In this document: positions 10,975 to 21,660 of the stretch, piece by piece
Layout of the letters: every line of letters begins with the position of its first letter
Numbering within the stretch: the first letter of the stretch is position 1
Assembly (NCBI GenBank): GCA_030710605.1
Contig: CP092874.1
Span: forward strand, 19,501,205-19,565,204
Origin: Cordylochernes scorpioides
Taxonomy: Eukaryota; Arthropoda; Arachnida; Pseudoscorpiones; Chernetidae
Direction of reading: 5' to 3'
DNA length: 64,000 nt
Notes under the pieces: generated by a model
Databases searched by the model: none
Told to the model about the DNA's origin: nothing
What the model saw: the letters and a program-made list of their open reading frames with translations, nothing else
Translations under genes and position numbers: made by a program

Positions 10975-11649
10975 ATACAAACTTCAAGATGACACAGAAA
11001 TTTATTTAAGGCAAATACAAATTATGAATGATAAAAAAAGAGGGAAGTTCACAGAGTAGCAAAATATAAACATAAAAAATGATACTATGTTAATGAAATA
11101 ACAAATACTCTGCTACAATAAAAATATATTATTGGTGTTGGAAGTATCCAACAAACTTCACAGCATCAATAGAAAGATATGACTATAACCAAATTTTGTA
11201 TTAATCCTGGCCACCTATTTTAAATTTCTTGTTTCTTTTATACTTGTTTCCTTCCTTTCATAGTATATAATTGGATTTGCATATATTTGTACTACATGTT
11301 TTCTGTCAATCTTTTCACACTTTGTAAAATAAAGCAAGAAAAAAAAAAAATAGAACCAAAAAAAGTAAAAAATAAAAAAAATATCGTGAATTTGTTTATA
11401 TACAAACCATTGTGCCACTCATGTCATTTTGTACCAGTAGAAGGGTGTCTCTCTCCTGAAAGCTTGTACGACCGTCCTCTTATAAAAGAATCTCTTCTCC
11501 CTGATTTGTGTTTCTTCTTCTATAGTCAGAATAGAGAGATTATCCTAACTAAGGTACACTTTGACCGTTCGATCCAGGCTGGATTGAGATTGAAACTGAT
11601 TTATTACAATGTTCATATAAGATTATATATGGCTAAATACAGAATTGAA

Positions 11650-11850
11650 TAAATACGAATAAATAAGATTATATTGTGACGGTGTTTTGACCCACCGCCA
11701 ATTTTGAACAGCCCTTTCAACCGCCACCACCTCGGCCGGCCGGGTACGCTGGGTCGGCGCATGCGCGGCGGTGGTGACGTGGTAAGCACGGGGGAGGAAA
11801 CCATTGTTTTGACGCCTCCACCAGCCAACGGTCATTTTCATCCTCCCATT
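11650..11850. promoter_or_regulatory. CpG-rich island with NRF1-like motif
   Basis: A sharply GC-rich stretch in AT-rich DNA, with CCGCCACCACCTCGGCCGGC and GGCGCATGCGCGGCGG. GCGCATGCGC matches the core bound by NRF1-type factors in animal promoters. It could be a promoter or a fragment of a GC-rich element. No start codon with a believable gene follows on either strand. Confidence 0.3.
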
Positions 11851-12145
11851 TTCATCAAACCTTTTAAAACTCTTCTTTACTATATTTTAATTTGTAACAA
11901 TAATAATTAACATTGATATTTATTTTTATATTATATCTGTAATAATTAAAATATCTTGGAATGAATAATTGAATCATTTCTTTAAAACCAGACGAACCAC
12001 CACAATATAATGATAAATATATAAATAAATAGATATAAATAGATAAAAATAATTGATAAATATACATATATATAAAAATATATACAAGGTCTTCATTGGC
12101 AGGCTGGATTATGTGGCGATCAGACCGACCTCGGTGGTAAGGGAT

Positions 12146-12336
12146 GAAAGAGGAAAATAAGAAATACAGTTTGATGTTTCCACTTACCTATTTTGTCCAT
12201 AATTTCAAACATTTTAAAGACTCTTGGATTTATACCCAAGTACCATATAGCCAGAGTTTTTAAAATGTTTTAAATTATTGACAAAAATAGGGAAGCGAAA
12301 ACATCAAACTGAATTTCTCATTTTCCTCTTTTGTTG
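12146..12336. mobile_element. Small foldback element
   Basis: Inverted arms of roughly 77 bp (AAGAGGAAAATAAGAAATAC ... ACATTTTAAAGACTC against the complementary arm at 12255-12336) around a centre near 12225-12245. No coding capacity and no clear target duplication. Confidence 0.6.
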
Positions 12337-12495
12337 GGGGTCATTCTCTACATGTCCTTCTACAGACTCCATTCGTTCTATCCCCAGTTCTTCTTTCATC
12401 TGTCTCTTGTTGGTAAAATAATGACACTGCGGAATATTCATTCAACACTCGCCGATACCTCAAAACTGAGATTCTTGTTCCATTTTTATATACCA

Positions 12496-12878
12496 CTAGC
12501 CGAATGACCCGGGCAACGCCCGTGTTTTACCCGATTGAATGTTTTGATTCAAATAATATTTGTTACAATTATAAATTGGCGCCTTAAATAAATGCATATT
12601 TTAGTTAATAACTATAGCCTATGTGCTTTATCTGTCTATGTACTGTTGGCTTCCGTAGGCGTCTCTTACTGGGAAAAAGAAAGAGAGGATTCCATTTGGT
12701 TATTAACTAATATATGCATTTATTTAAGGAGCGACCCGCTCCAACACAATAGTTACAGAAATGGGGGGGGGGGCAAAGGTGGCGTGATCGTAGCCGACCA
12801 ATGGGAGGGCGCCATTCCAAAAAAAAAAAAAGCAAACCGTGACAGAGGCCACGCATGACGCTCGTAACTGTATATAGA
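12496..12878 (-). mobile_element. Short non-autonomous Helitron
   Basis: On the minus strand it starts TCTATATACAGTTACGAGCG (12878) and ends in CTAG followed by T (12499-12495). Next to the 3' end is the hairpin CACGGGCGTTGCCCGGG, one mismatch from the perfect stem seen in the sister copies. TC start, subterminal hairpin and CTAG end are the Helitron hallmarks; no target duplication is expected. The interior resembles the 45501-45833 copy (CCGTGACAGAGGCCA, GGTGGCGTGATCGTAGCCGA) but lacks the tRNA piece. The base before the 5' TC is T instead of the expected A. Confidence 0.8.
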
Positions 12879-12989
12879 ATTCTTTTGAGATAAAAAAAAT
12901 CTCTGTAGCCTGTGTCCCCTGTAATCTTTTGTCACAATGAACATTGTCTCAGCCGTACCATATAAAGATATAGTGGTCCTACCTGTTGA

Positions 12990-13370
12990 AAGTTGTTGCA
13001 TGTCTTGGAACTATTCTTTGTAAGTTGTTGAATGCCTTGGATTTCCTTTTTTGGAAGTTGTTGAATGCCTTGGATTTCCTTTTTGGGAAATTGTTGAATG
13101 CCTTGGATTTCCTTTTTGGGAAGTTGTTGAATGCCTTGGATTTCCTTTTTGGGAAGTTGTTGAATGCCTTGGATTTCCTTTTTGAGAAGTTACTGAATAT
13201 CTTTGAAATCTTTTTGGGAAATTATTGAATGTCTTTGAAATATTTTTGAGAAATTATTGAATATATCGGAAATATATTTTGGGAAGTCTGAGATTTAAAT
13301 GCTTTGGATTTCTTTTTGGAAAGTTGTTAAAATCCGTCTTGAAATTTGAAAGTATCTTGAGCGATCTTTA
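12990..13370 (+). repeat. 33-bp minisatellite
   Basis: Repeats of a 33-bp unit with GTTGTTGAATGCCTTGG and ATTTCCTTTTTGGGAA, decaying rightward. Because 33 is divisible by 3, one frame stays open (KLLNALDFLFG repeated), but this is probably a by-product. A longer relative is at 33961-34400. Confidence 0.9.
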
Positions 13371-13379
13371 CATCTCCCA

Positions 13380-13700
13380 GTTGCGATGATCCATTCTTCC
13401 AGGTCACCAATAAGCTGCAGAATTCATCAGTCGCCCTTGATGTCATGTTTGATAAAACATTGGGGGATCAGGTTTTGGTTTCGGTCTTCCTCCAAACTGG
13501 CTGACCGATGGCACAGACAGTTCTATAACATAGTATTCAGGATAGCAATGAAGGAATGGCTGCTACTCGGAGTGAGAACCTATCAACAATGGAATCTAAT
13601 TTCAACGTCGATTCTCTCTTCGAACGACCCTGTCGGCAATGCGATGCCAAAACTTTCCCTAAAAGGATCATCACAATCTTGTTTTATTATTTGAGGTTGT
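13380..13700. other. Unrecognised segment conserved in two copies
   Basis: The plus strand has an open frame of 102 codons from 13386; the copy at 34422-34799 is open for 125 codons. The two are close in DNA sequence, but the end of the frame differs through an indel near 13640. The minus strand also shows protein-like patches broken by stops. I do not recognise a domain. It may be a decayed element or simply duplicated non-coding DNA. Confidence 0.3.
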
Positions 13701-14109
13701 TTGAAAAAGTGAAAGTTATATAAGCTTATGATTTTGCTTTGTTTTAAAAATGAATCGATGTTGGTTCCATATGTTTGAATTGAATATTACACCTTAGTTC
13801 TATATATTTTATTGCTTAAAAAGGAACACAACAAATTAAAAAGGAAACTACAATTACAAAATGATTTGATAACTAACAAAGGAAAAAAAACAATAAATAT
13901 AAAACTGATGATGATAAAAAAAAATTGAATATATCTGCTAGAAAAATGCTTCTATGAATTAAAAAATAAGAATAATTACAAAATTAACATATAAACTTCA
14001 AACAGAGGGGAACCACTCACTCCTCGTTGTACCTCCTCAATCAGGTTCCTTCAAAACATTCGATCAATGTTTATGGTATTCAACTGATGCTAAGACTGAT
14101 AGTAAGAGA
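13701..14109. other. AT-rich spacer, duplicated at 34800-35185
   Basis: Colinear with the second copy; contains A-runs and no gene or terminal repeat that I can see. Confidence 0.5.
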
Positions 14110-14330
14110 TAAAGGAATTGCTCCAATGGACCCCGATTCTTGCAAAAGTCCAAATCCGCCAGTGAGTTTAAGTCACCAAACGGGGATCTCTTACACACTT
14201 TTAAGTGCAATATTCGGATTGTTTCCCACATGTATGGATATGTGGTATGTTTACAGTAAAAGCAGTCGCTAATTACTATCCACCATAATTATCATGGCCT
14301 CTGTACTACGTGTACATTATTTAGAGATGG
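14110..14330 (+). mobile_element. SINE body and tail without the tRNA head
   Basis: Matches the SINE body (CCCCGATTCTTGCAAAAGTC, CCAAACGGGGATCTC) and tail (TGTATGGATATGTGG, TTTACAGTAAAAGCAGTCGC, ATTATCATGGCC). The head with the B box is missing. Confidence 0.75.
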
Positions 14331-14417
14331 CTGTTCACTTCGGTTATCTCACCTCACAATATTTCCATCAGATTTAGTGTCCAAAGTAGTTACAGAGTTT
14401 AGATAATATTTAATGAA

Positions 14418-15465
14418 AGATCTGTACCCATGGACAAATGGAAGTTTTACGATGTATATCGCGATTCAGACAATAACTCTGAAAGATATTACAGTGACCT
14501 TTATTGAAGACACACGAGATAACCAAGTGTATATACACTCATGGACAAAACTTAAGGAAGTTTTACCTTTTACCATGTATATCTGGATTGAGACAATAAC
14601 TCTGAAAGATATTACAGTGACCTTTATTGAAGACACACGAGATAACCAAGTGTATATACACTCATGGACAAAACTTAAGGAAGTTTTACCTTTTACCATG
14701 TATATCGGGATTCAGACAATAACTCTGAAAGATATTAAAGTGACCTTTATTGAAAACACACGAGATAACCAAGTGTATATACACTCATGGACAAAACTTA
14801 AGGAAGTTGTACCTTTTACCATGTTTATCTGGATTCAGACAATAACTCTGAAAGATATTACAGTGACCTTTATTGAAGACATACGAGATAACCAAGTGTA
14901 TATACACTCATGGACAAAACTTAAGGAAGTTGTACCTTTTACCATGTTTATCTTTATTCAGACAATAACTCTGAAAGATATTACAGTGACCTTTATTGAA
15001 GACACACGAGATAACCAAGTGTATATACACTCATGGACAAAACTTAAGGAAGTTGTACCTTTTAGCAGGTATATTGGGATTCAAACAATAACTCTTAAAG
15101 ATATCACAGTGACCTTTATTGAAGACACACGAGATAACCAACTGGACAAAACCCAAGGGACTTGTACCTTTTAGCAGGTATATCGGGATTCAGACAATAA
15201 CTCTGAAAGATATCACAGTGACCTTTATTGAAGACACGAGAAAACCAAGTGTATATACACTCATGGACAAAACTTAAGGAAGTTGTATCTTTTAACATGT
15301 ATATCGGGACAATAACTCTGAAAGATATTACAGTGACCTTTATTGAAGACACACGAGATAACCAAGTGTGAACAACCCCTATCTCCTTCGAAAGAAAAAA
15401 AAACAGACGACTGGCGACATAAAAGACTTTCCACTTCTATAAGTTTTATCCATAAGTGTATTCAG
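14418..15465 (+). repeat. 123-bp tandem array inside a MITE, about 8 copies
   Basis: The repeat unit holds CACTCATGGACAAAACTTAA, TATCGGGATTCAGACAATAA and GACCTTTATTGAAGACACAC. The left edge has a degenerate MITE end (CCATGGACAAATGGAAG). After the last unit come the MITE's right half (ACTGGCGACATAAAAGAC) and its inverted end (AAGTTTTATCCATAAGTGTA). The single-copy version is at 50317-50528. So the left half of the MITE was tandemly amplified. The unit is mostly 123 bp, a multiple of 3, so frames stay open on both strands; I do not regard the 253-codon frame as a gene. Confidence 0.88.
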
Positions 15466-15599
15466 TCTGACTGTCAATTTTTTTTTTTTAGCCAAATAAA
15501 ATTTCTCTGTGAACTTATTTATATTTTCAGTGTAACATTAAATTCTTGTTTTAGGTACGGGTTGAATCTTTCAATTTGAAGGATTTTGGATTGAATTAA

Positions 15600-16075
15600 C
15601 ACGGCCATGTTTGTAAATATAAAGGGACTTATATACATACTTTATTTACATAAATTAGTTATCAATGGTAAATGGACGAATTGCATTATGTTTCGTTTAT
15701 TAAAATACGGCAGGCGCTTTCGTGTGTTACCTCTTTCTCAGGCCTACCAGAAAGCCCCTACATGCTTTTTTCAACCCTTTCTAAAAGTAAAACGAAGAAT
15801 TGCAACCCATTTCGTTTCTTAGAATATAGCAGACTTTCGATAGCAATATGCCTGAGAAATAGATAACACACGAAAGCTTGTCGCATTTTATTAAAAGAAA
15901 TACGTTGCAATTCTTTGGTTTACTTTTAAAAAGGGGTTTAAAAAGCATGCGATCAGGGGCTTTTCCAAGGTTTGGTAGTAGTGGTCTTCTTTTACTTCCT
16001 GCCCCTCCAGTTTGGGGAGATAATAAAGATAGGTCTTTATATTTCCATTCTATTCAATTATAGAGAATGTCTTTT
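15600..16075. mobile_element. Penelope-like inverted termini, duplicated at 37900-38360
   Basis: Inverted repeats: CGGCAGGCGCTTTCGTGTGT with CTCTTTCTCAGGC (15707-15745), and the complement CCTGAGAAATAGATAACACACGAAAGCTTG-like strand at 15850-15882. Arms around AAAGTAAAACGAAGAATTGC repeat inverted near 15905. The ACACGAAAGCTTG ending matches other Penelope-like hairpins here. No coding region. Confidence 0.45.
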
Positions 16076-16177
16076 TTATTAATTTTATCTTTATTACGCT
16101 TTGTTTTTTGATAATCTTTTTTGTGTTTTAATGTACACGGGTAGTAAAGGCCATCTTCATTTTATTTATCCTACAAC

Positions 16178-16681
16178 ACCGCCTTTACCGGTCCCAAGCC
16201 CGGATGAAAAAAGGAGGAGGGGGAGCAATAACAAGCTCACTAAAAAACCTGGGCTCAGCTGGCCCGGCTGATAGTACCCTGTAAGGTTCCAGGGATACAG
16301 GATGAGCAGCGTTTGTACTCCATGTTAGGAGCAGCTGCACATGGAGTCTGTTCCTCATGTCAGAGGCGGTCATTTCTTTCAGAGCTAAGTCAGCCTGCCA
16401 CTGAGTAGTGCTCCCAGTCTTAATGACACAGGCAGACGCATTCTACTTCACATAGTCATGATGGTTGTCAAACACATTATTGACTGCATTGATTCATCCA
16501 TTGATGAGCTCTACTCATCCCCGGCAGACACCATCAACAAGCTTTACAAACTTGATACCCTAATATGATTGAGTGGAGATAAGAAAGAAGAAGACACATC
16601 CCCGGCAGACACCATCAACAAGCTTTACAAGCTTGATACCCTAATTTGATTGAGTGGAGCTAAGAAAAAAGAAGAAGAAGA
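16178..16681 (+). mobile_element. Short retroposon RP with duplicated tail
   Basis: Starts ACCGCCTTTACCGGTCCCAA and ends GATAAGAAAGAAGAAGAC. About 84 bp of its 3' end (CCCCGGCAGACACCATCAAC to the GAAGAAG tail) is present twice in tandem at 16514-16594 and 16597-16681; the paralogue at 38474 has it once. A short open stretch before the tail (VKHIIDCIDSSIDELYSS, ending TLI-stop) might be the end of an ORF, but I cannot assign it. Confidence 0.7.
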
Positions 16682-17940
16682 CTTATCATACAGTTCCAAG
16701 AAATTAGGAAACTTAAGAAATATGGACTTTATGGGTAAAGTACGTCTGCCGTTGTGTTTCAAATTATCTGAACAAAGAATCCTAGCTTCAGATGAAGTCA
16801 TTTCTAACATAGGGAACAGACACCTTGTCTGCTGACCCTAACATAGATTCAGAGACACCTGTTGGTTGGTAGTTTTCAATTTTAATGCCGGAACATCAGT
16901 TTGCCATTCAAGCAATATCGTTATTGATATTTTGTGTGTTTTTTTTTTTATATAATTCTAGCCACACCACAGTCTCATCATACTCTGTGTCTTTAATACC
17001 GTCCTGAAAGAGGAGTGGTCTTGTTTAGCTGTCAGTATTGAGCCTGGAAATACAGGTTTCTGCCTGTCGGTGTATCCCACATTCTAGAATAAATCCAGGC
17101 TTTTGGTTCAGATAAATAAATAGATAAAATAGAATAGAGAAAAAATTCTAGAGAAACTTCGGCCGTTACGCGTCATATGCTGGGTAGAAAAAAAAGGAAT
17201 AAGCGAAGAGATAGGTTTGTATAAAAGAGAAAAGACAGAACCATGATAATAATTTTCTAAAAATAAATAAATATAATCTAAAGTGAAGAATTCGAGAGGT
17301 AAGCGTGAGCTTATTTTCATTCATATTTACATATATATCAGAAATGCATTTAAAGTTAAAACTTTGTAGGAAGTAATATGGCAAGTTCTCCTCCAGAATG
17401 TATTTTGTTGAAGAAGTTTTTGATCGAAGCAGACGACTATTTCAGACCAGACGATATGGTTTATCGCATCGCTGACCATGTTTGGCTATGAGATAGGAAT
17501 TTATCACAAACTTGACCTACAAAACTTAATATATCTTTTTATTTAAATGTTTATGTGTTTATATATAGATACTGATAAAAAAAACACAGGAAGTACGTGT
17601 TTTATTTTTCATTTTGGGTTTTAAAAAAAAGGGAATCCATGGATATGTTCCGTATTTAAGACATATTCTTCTGGTGAGAGAGAGTTGTAAGTATTTCTTA
17701 TGGATAATATGCAAATAAGATGTTCAAATTCGCGCTCGGCCCGAAATATTCTTTCATTGTTAACTTTAGGATTCAATTCGAACAAATCTCACATACATCA
17801 GGATGCATTTTTCGAACAGGAAGTGTTTTTAACGCGTTAGACAAGCAGTTCCTAATGTTGAAGATCTTTGTAAATAAAAGAGAGAATTGTCCGAAATTTA
17901 TTTACTTTTGTAAATATATTTATCATTTTTGAAAATAGAG
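16682..17940. other. Duplicated non-coding block
   Basis: 16682-16860 (TATGGACTTTATGGGTAAAG, CTTCAGATGAAGTCATTTC) recurs at 38905-39080 and, inverted, as an insertion at 35426-35690, so it is itself a mobile or dispersed repeat. 17100-17330 recurs at 40250-40450 and 17340-17830 at 44640-45130. No gene seen. Confidence 0.55.
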
Positions 17941-17959
17941 CAATCCATAAATAAATCTT

Positions 17960-18140
17960 TAAATAAAAAGACATATATTGGATCAAAATATCATTTATTT
18001 TACCAATATTTCAGTTGGCTGAACGCCAACCTTTATCAAGGTATTATAAAAGGCATTAATATGTTATTATACCTTGATAAAGGTTGGCATTCAGCCAACT
18101 GAAATATTGGTAAAATAAATGATATTTTTGATCCAATATA
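17960..18140. mobile_element. Near-perfect inverted repeat, Penelope-like termini type B
   Basis: Arms of about 75 bp carry ATTTTACCAATATTTCAGTT and GGCTGAACGCCAACC with their complements. The hairpin GTTGGC-loop-GCCAAC followed by TGAAA imitates a hammerhead layout, but the core is degenerate (TTGATAA instead of CTGANGA). Relatives lie at 48720-48960, 51235-51375, 54085-54190 and 54400-54440. Confidence 0.5.
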
Positions 18141-18199
18141 TGACTTTTTCTACTCCATTGCCCATTTCTACAGGAAAAGAGACTGGAAATTCACGTAAT

Positions 18200-18299
18200 N
18201 NNNNNNNNNNNNNNNNNNNNNNNNNNNNNNNNNNNNNNNNNNNNNNNNNNNNNNNNNNNNNNNNNNNNNNNNNNNNNNNNNNNNNNNNNNNNNNNNNNN
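18200..18299. other. Assembly gap, 100 N
   Basis: A run of exactly 100 N. The paralogue at 54445-54610 suggests what may be missing. Confidence 1.
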
Positions 18300-18723
18300 C
18301 TAATGGCGCCATTTTTTACCTTGTTGCCGGAGGCGATTTAGTTTGTTCGTCTGCAAACGTTCTATCGAGTTATTAAAAACTTTTTTATTACAATGACCCC
18401 CTCCTCTTAGTCTTTTATTAGGTTAATATATAATAGAATAAGGCCATTAATCAAATTATTTTTGTTAATTTAAAATGCAGACGAATGTGTTTAATATGAT
18501 GAAAATTCATTTTTAACGTATATCTCGTTTATATTTTTATTTAAAAATGACCATTATCTATATATTAATCGATACATTTATAGGCTGCTGTGTGCTTAAT
18601 GTTATTTTATGAAATTAAGAATATGTAAACCATGTTTAGGCTGTTTAAATTATTTGTTATCTGATGACTAAGGAGGAAAAATTGGAGAGTTCAGAGGACA
18701 ACTTGACAACGAACTGCCGAGAA
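18300..18723. other. Left flank of the 59-bp array, duplicated at 54620-55075
   Basis: Begins CTAATGGCGCCATTTTTTAC and reaches GACTAAGGAGGAAAAATTGG before the array. Nearly identical in both copies. In the 54.6 kb copy an ATG opens an 81-codon frame into the array (MTKEEKLGESRGQLDNEL); here a one-base difference breaks it. No known domain. Confidence 0.5.
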
Positions 18724-20127
18724 AGGCATCATCAGAAAATAGCAGAACGGCAAAGAATAGAAGAATGGAGGAACTACTGTCGACAATAGACCTGATGTTA
18801 GCAGAACACCAAAGAAGAATGGAGGAACTACTGTCGACAATAGACCTGATGTTCGCAGAACGCCAAAGAAGAGAAGAATGGAGGAACTACCGTCGACAAT
18901 GGACCTGATGTTAGCAGAACACCAAAGAAGAGAAGAATGGAGGAACTACTGTCGACAATGGACCTGATGTTAGCAGAACACCAAAGAAGAATAGAGGAAC
19001 CACTATCGACAATGAACCTGATGTTAGTAGAACACCAAAGAAGAGAAGAATGGAGGAACTACTGTCGACAATGGACCTGATGTTAGTAGAACACCAAAGA
19101 AGAGAAGAATGGAGGAACTACTGTCGACAATGGACCTGATGTTAGCAGAACACCAAAGAAGAGAAGAATGGAGGAACTACTGTCGACAATGGACCTGATG
19201 TTATCAGAACACCAAAGAAGAGAAGAATGGAGGAACTACTGTCGACAATGGACCTGATGTTAGCAGAACACCAAAGAAGAGAAGAATGGAGGAACTACTG
19301 TCGACAATGGACCTGGTGTTAGCAGAACGCCAAAGAAGAGAATAATGGAAGAACTACCGTCGACAATGGACCTGATGTTAGCAGAACACCAAAGAAGAAT
19401 AGAGGAACCACTATCGACAATGAACCTGATGTTAGTAGAACACCAAAGAAGAGAAGAATGGAGGAACTACTGTCGACAATGGACCTGATGTTTGCAGAAC
19501 ACCAAAGAAGAGAAGAATGGAGGAACTACTGTCGACAATGGACCTGATATTAGCAGAACACCAAAGAAGAGAAGAATGGAGGAACTACTGTCGACAATGG
19601 ACCTGATGTTAGGAGAACACCAAAGAAGAGAAGAATGGAGTAACTACTGTCGACAATAGACCTGATGTTGGCAGAACACCAAAGAAGAGAAGAATGGAGG
19701 AATTACTGTCGACAATGGACCTGATGTTAGCAGAACACCAAAGAAGAGAAGAATGGAGGAACTACTGTCGACAATAGACCTGATGTTAGCAGAACACCAA
19801 AGAAGAGAAGAATGGAGGAACTACTGTCGACAATGGACCTGATGTTAGCAGAACGCCAAAGAAGAGAAGAATGGAGGAACTACCGTCGACAATGGACCTG
19901 ATGTTAGCAGAACACCAAAGAAGAATAGAGGAACCACTATCGACAATGAACCTGATGTTAGTAGAACACCAAAGAAGAGAAGAATGGAGGAACTACTGTC
20001 GACAATGGACCTGATGTTAGCAGAACACCAAAGAAGAATGGAGGAACTACTGTCGATAATGGACCTGATGTTAGCAGAACACCAAAGAAGAGAAGAATGG
20101 AGGAAACACTGTCGACAATGGACCTGA
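18724..20127 (+). repeat. 59-bp satellite array, about 24 copies
   Basis: Unit of 59 bp with GGAGGAACTACTGTCGACAA, TGGACCTGATGTTAGCAGAA and CACCAAAGAAGAGAAGAAT; many units hold a GTCGAC site. A 53-bp form lacks GAGAAG. A block with AATAGAGGAACCACTATCGA recurs near 18990, 19395 and 19925, so several units were duplicated together. The last unit is cut by a MITE. Confidence 0.97.
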
Positions 20128-20128
20128 A

Positions 20129-20345
20129 ATTACACTCATAGAGACAAAACTTAAGAAGGTTGTACCTTTTAGCATGTATATCGAGGTTCAGACAATATCT
20201 CTAAAAGATATTAAAGTGGCCTTTATTAAAAACACACGAGATAACCAAGTGGGAACAGATTTAACTCTGTATCCTTAAAAAAAAAAAAGACGACCGGCGA
20301 CATCAAAAACCTTCTATTTCCTTAAGTTTTGTCAATGAGTTTAGC
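20129..20345 (+). mobile_element. Tc1/mariner-type MITE, single copy
   Basis: Inverted ends CACTCATAGAGACAAAACTT and AAGTTTTGTCAATGAG enclose the same body that is amplified at 14418-15465 (ATATCTCTAAAAGATATTAA, ACACGAGATAACCAAGTG). It interrupts the last 59-bp unit, whose remainder (TTTAGCAGAAC) continues on the right. Paralogue at 60290-60510. Confidence 0.75.
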
Positions 20346-21000
20346 AGAACGTCCAAATATCTACCGAAATAAACAACTTGATAAAACCAGACTTGTCCAT
20401 GCGACACCTATACACGAATCCAAGGATGGCCAGATTTGACCCGTGGAAGAATCTCTATTTCCGCCATTCCTAATTAGGCCTAACAAGCCCGACAGACGAA
20501 CTTCCCTATTTGCCACCGGTCTGTTTGTTTACCTAGACGCCAATCTCACACAAGGCTTTACATTTTTTTTTTTACCTAAACCTTTTATCTTTTTTATCTC
20601 CAAAAAATTCCCAGCGTGTCCTAATTCTTAAAATACCTTTGTACTTTAGAGATTGCTAATTGGAGATAAGTCGTTTTCTTATTTTAATTATTTATGTTTG
20701 ATTATTTTACCGATAGATGGCACCAAGTCATCAGCAATTTTAATTTGCATAATCAGGAGATACTCTTTGATTATTTTACTTCTCCTCTAATCTTTTTCTT
20801 TTTTACTTCATTTTAAGGATATCTCTCTTTGTCCGACTTCAGGTGTCGTGGCATCATACCAGTACCCGTGACCCTCAGTGGTATTCCTCTGATGAAAATA
20901 ATATTTAATTTTACTTTTTTACTCCTATTAACCCAATATAATCTTATATCAAAATTCAAAACTATTTTAAAGGTGTAAGATTTTGCGGAAGAGCGATTGC
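20346..21000. other. Non-coding block duplicated at 60511-61330
   Basis: Contains CCATTCCTAATTAGGCCTAA, a poly-T tract, and GATAGATGGCACCAAGTCAT. Open frames here are short and not conserved in a coding pattern. Confidence 0.5.
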
Positions 21001-21139
21001 TCGAAGCATATTATATATTTATAAATGTATGTAATTCTACTGTCCTCAAAGCTTATGTCCATAGTTCATCTAAAATACCCATTCAAAGAGTCTATCAACA
21101 GTATCACTATAAAAGGAAGTTCCAAAAAAATGCAATATA

Positions 21140-21660
21140 ACAGCGGTATGGTAGATTAAACTGGCGAAACCGCTGAGAGGGTTCACCACTGATGAGCCAG
21201 GCCCTCTCATTAATTTTTCCATTGCAGTAAGGGCAGTAGAAATTGTTTAATATCAAAAAGAATCTTACGCCTTTAAATAGTTTTGAATTTTGATAACAGA
21301 TGGGGCGCTAGTGCATCATAATCTTATATGTAAGATTAATAAAAGTATATTCAATCTCTTTCTCAGTTTAATATGGTGCATCTGTTATCATAAATTGAAA
21401 CTCTTTTAGACGCCTATGTTTCTTTTCAAAAAAAAAAATTTTCTACTGCCCTTACTTCATTGATAAAATAAATGGAAATGCCTTGATCATATGTGTTGAA
21501 TTAAAATGGCGAAACCGCTGGGAGGATTATCCACTGATGAACCAGGCCCTCCCATTATTTTATCAAAGCAGTAAGAGCAGTAGTAAATTGTTTTATTTCG
21601 AAAAAAAAAAAAACATAGGCGTCTAAAAGAGTTTCAATTTATTATTTTAGATTAAAGTAA
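21140..21660. mobile_element. Two FB1 foldback fragments
   Basis: 21150-21300 and 21400-21650 each carry CACTGATGA(G/A)CCAGGCCCTC, CAGTAAGGGCAGTAGAAATT-type arms and the GTCTAAAA(G/T)AGTTTC outer motif. The second has both arms. Confidence 0.65.

Larger units (their letters stand above)
10372..11480. mobile_element. Penelope-like inverted termini around a LINE insertion
   Basis: 10372-10435 (CGTACAAGCTTTCTGACAAG, then GGTACAAAATGACACGAGTG) recurs inverted at 11395-11480. Both copies carry the hairpin-GAAAGCTTGTAC motif. Between them lie AT-rich DNA related to 21670-21870 and a LINE insertion. 10991-11390 shows no gene. Confidence 0.45.

Noticed and set aside
12986-13228. KLLNALDFLFG leucine-rich repeat protein
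   Set aside because: A 33-bp minisatellite read in frame; the second copy at 33961 does not keep the frame.
14413-15174. Open frame of 253 codons with a 41-residue repeat (ITLKDITVTFIEDTRDNQVY)
   Set aside because: The frame stays open only because the tandem unit is a multiple of 3; the opposite strand is open too, and the unit is a piece of a MITE.
17960-18140. Type B inverted repeat as an active hammerhead
   Set aside because: Two invariant core positions differ (TTGATAA instead of CTGANGA).
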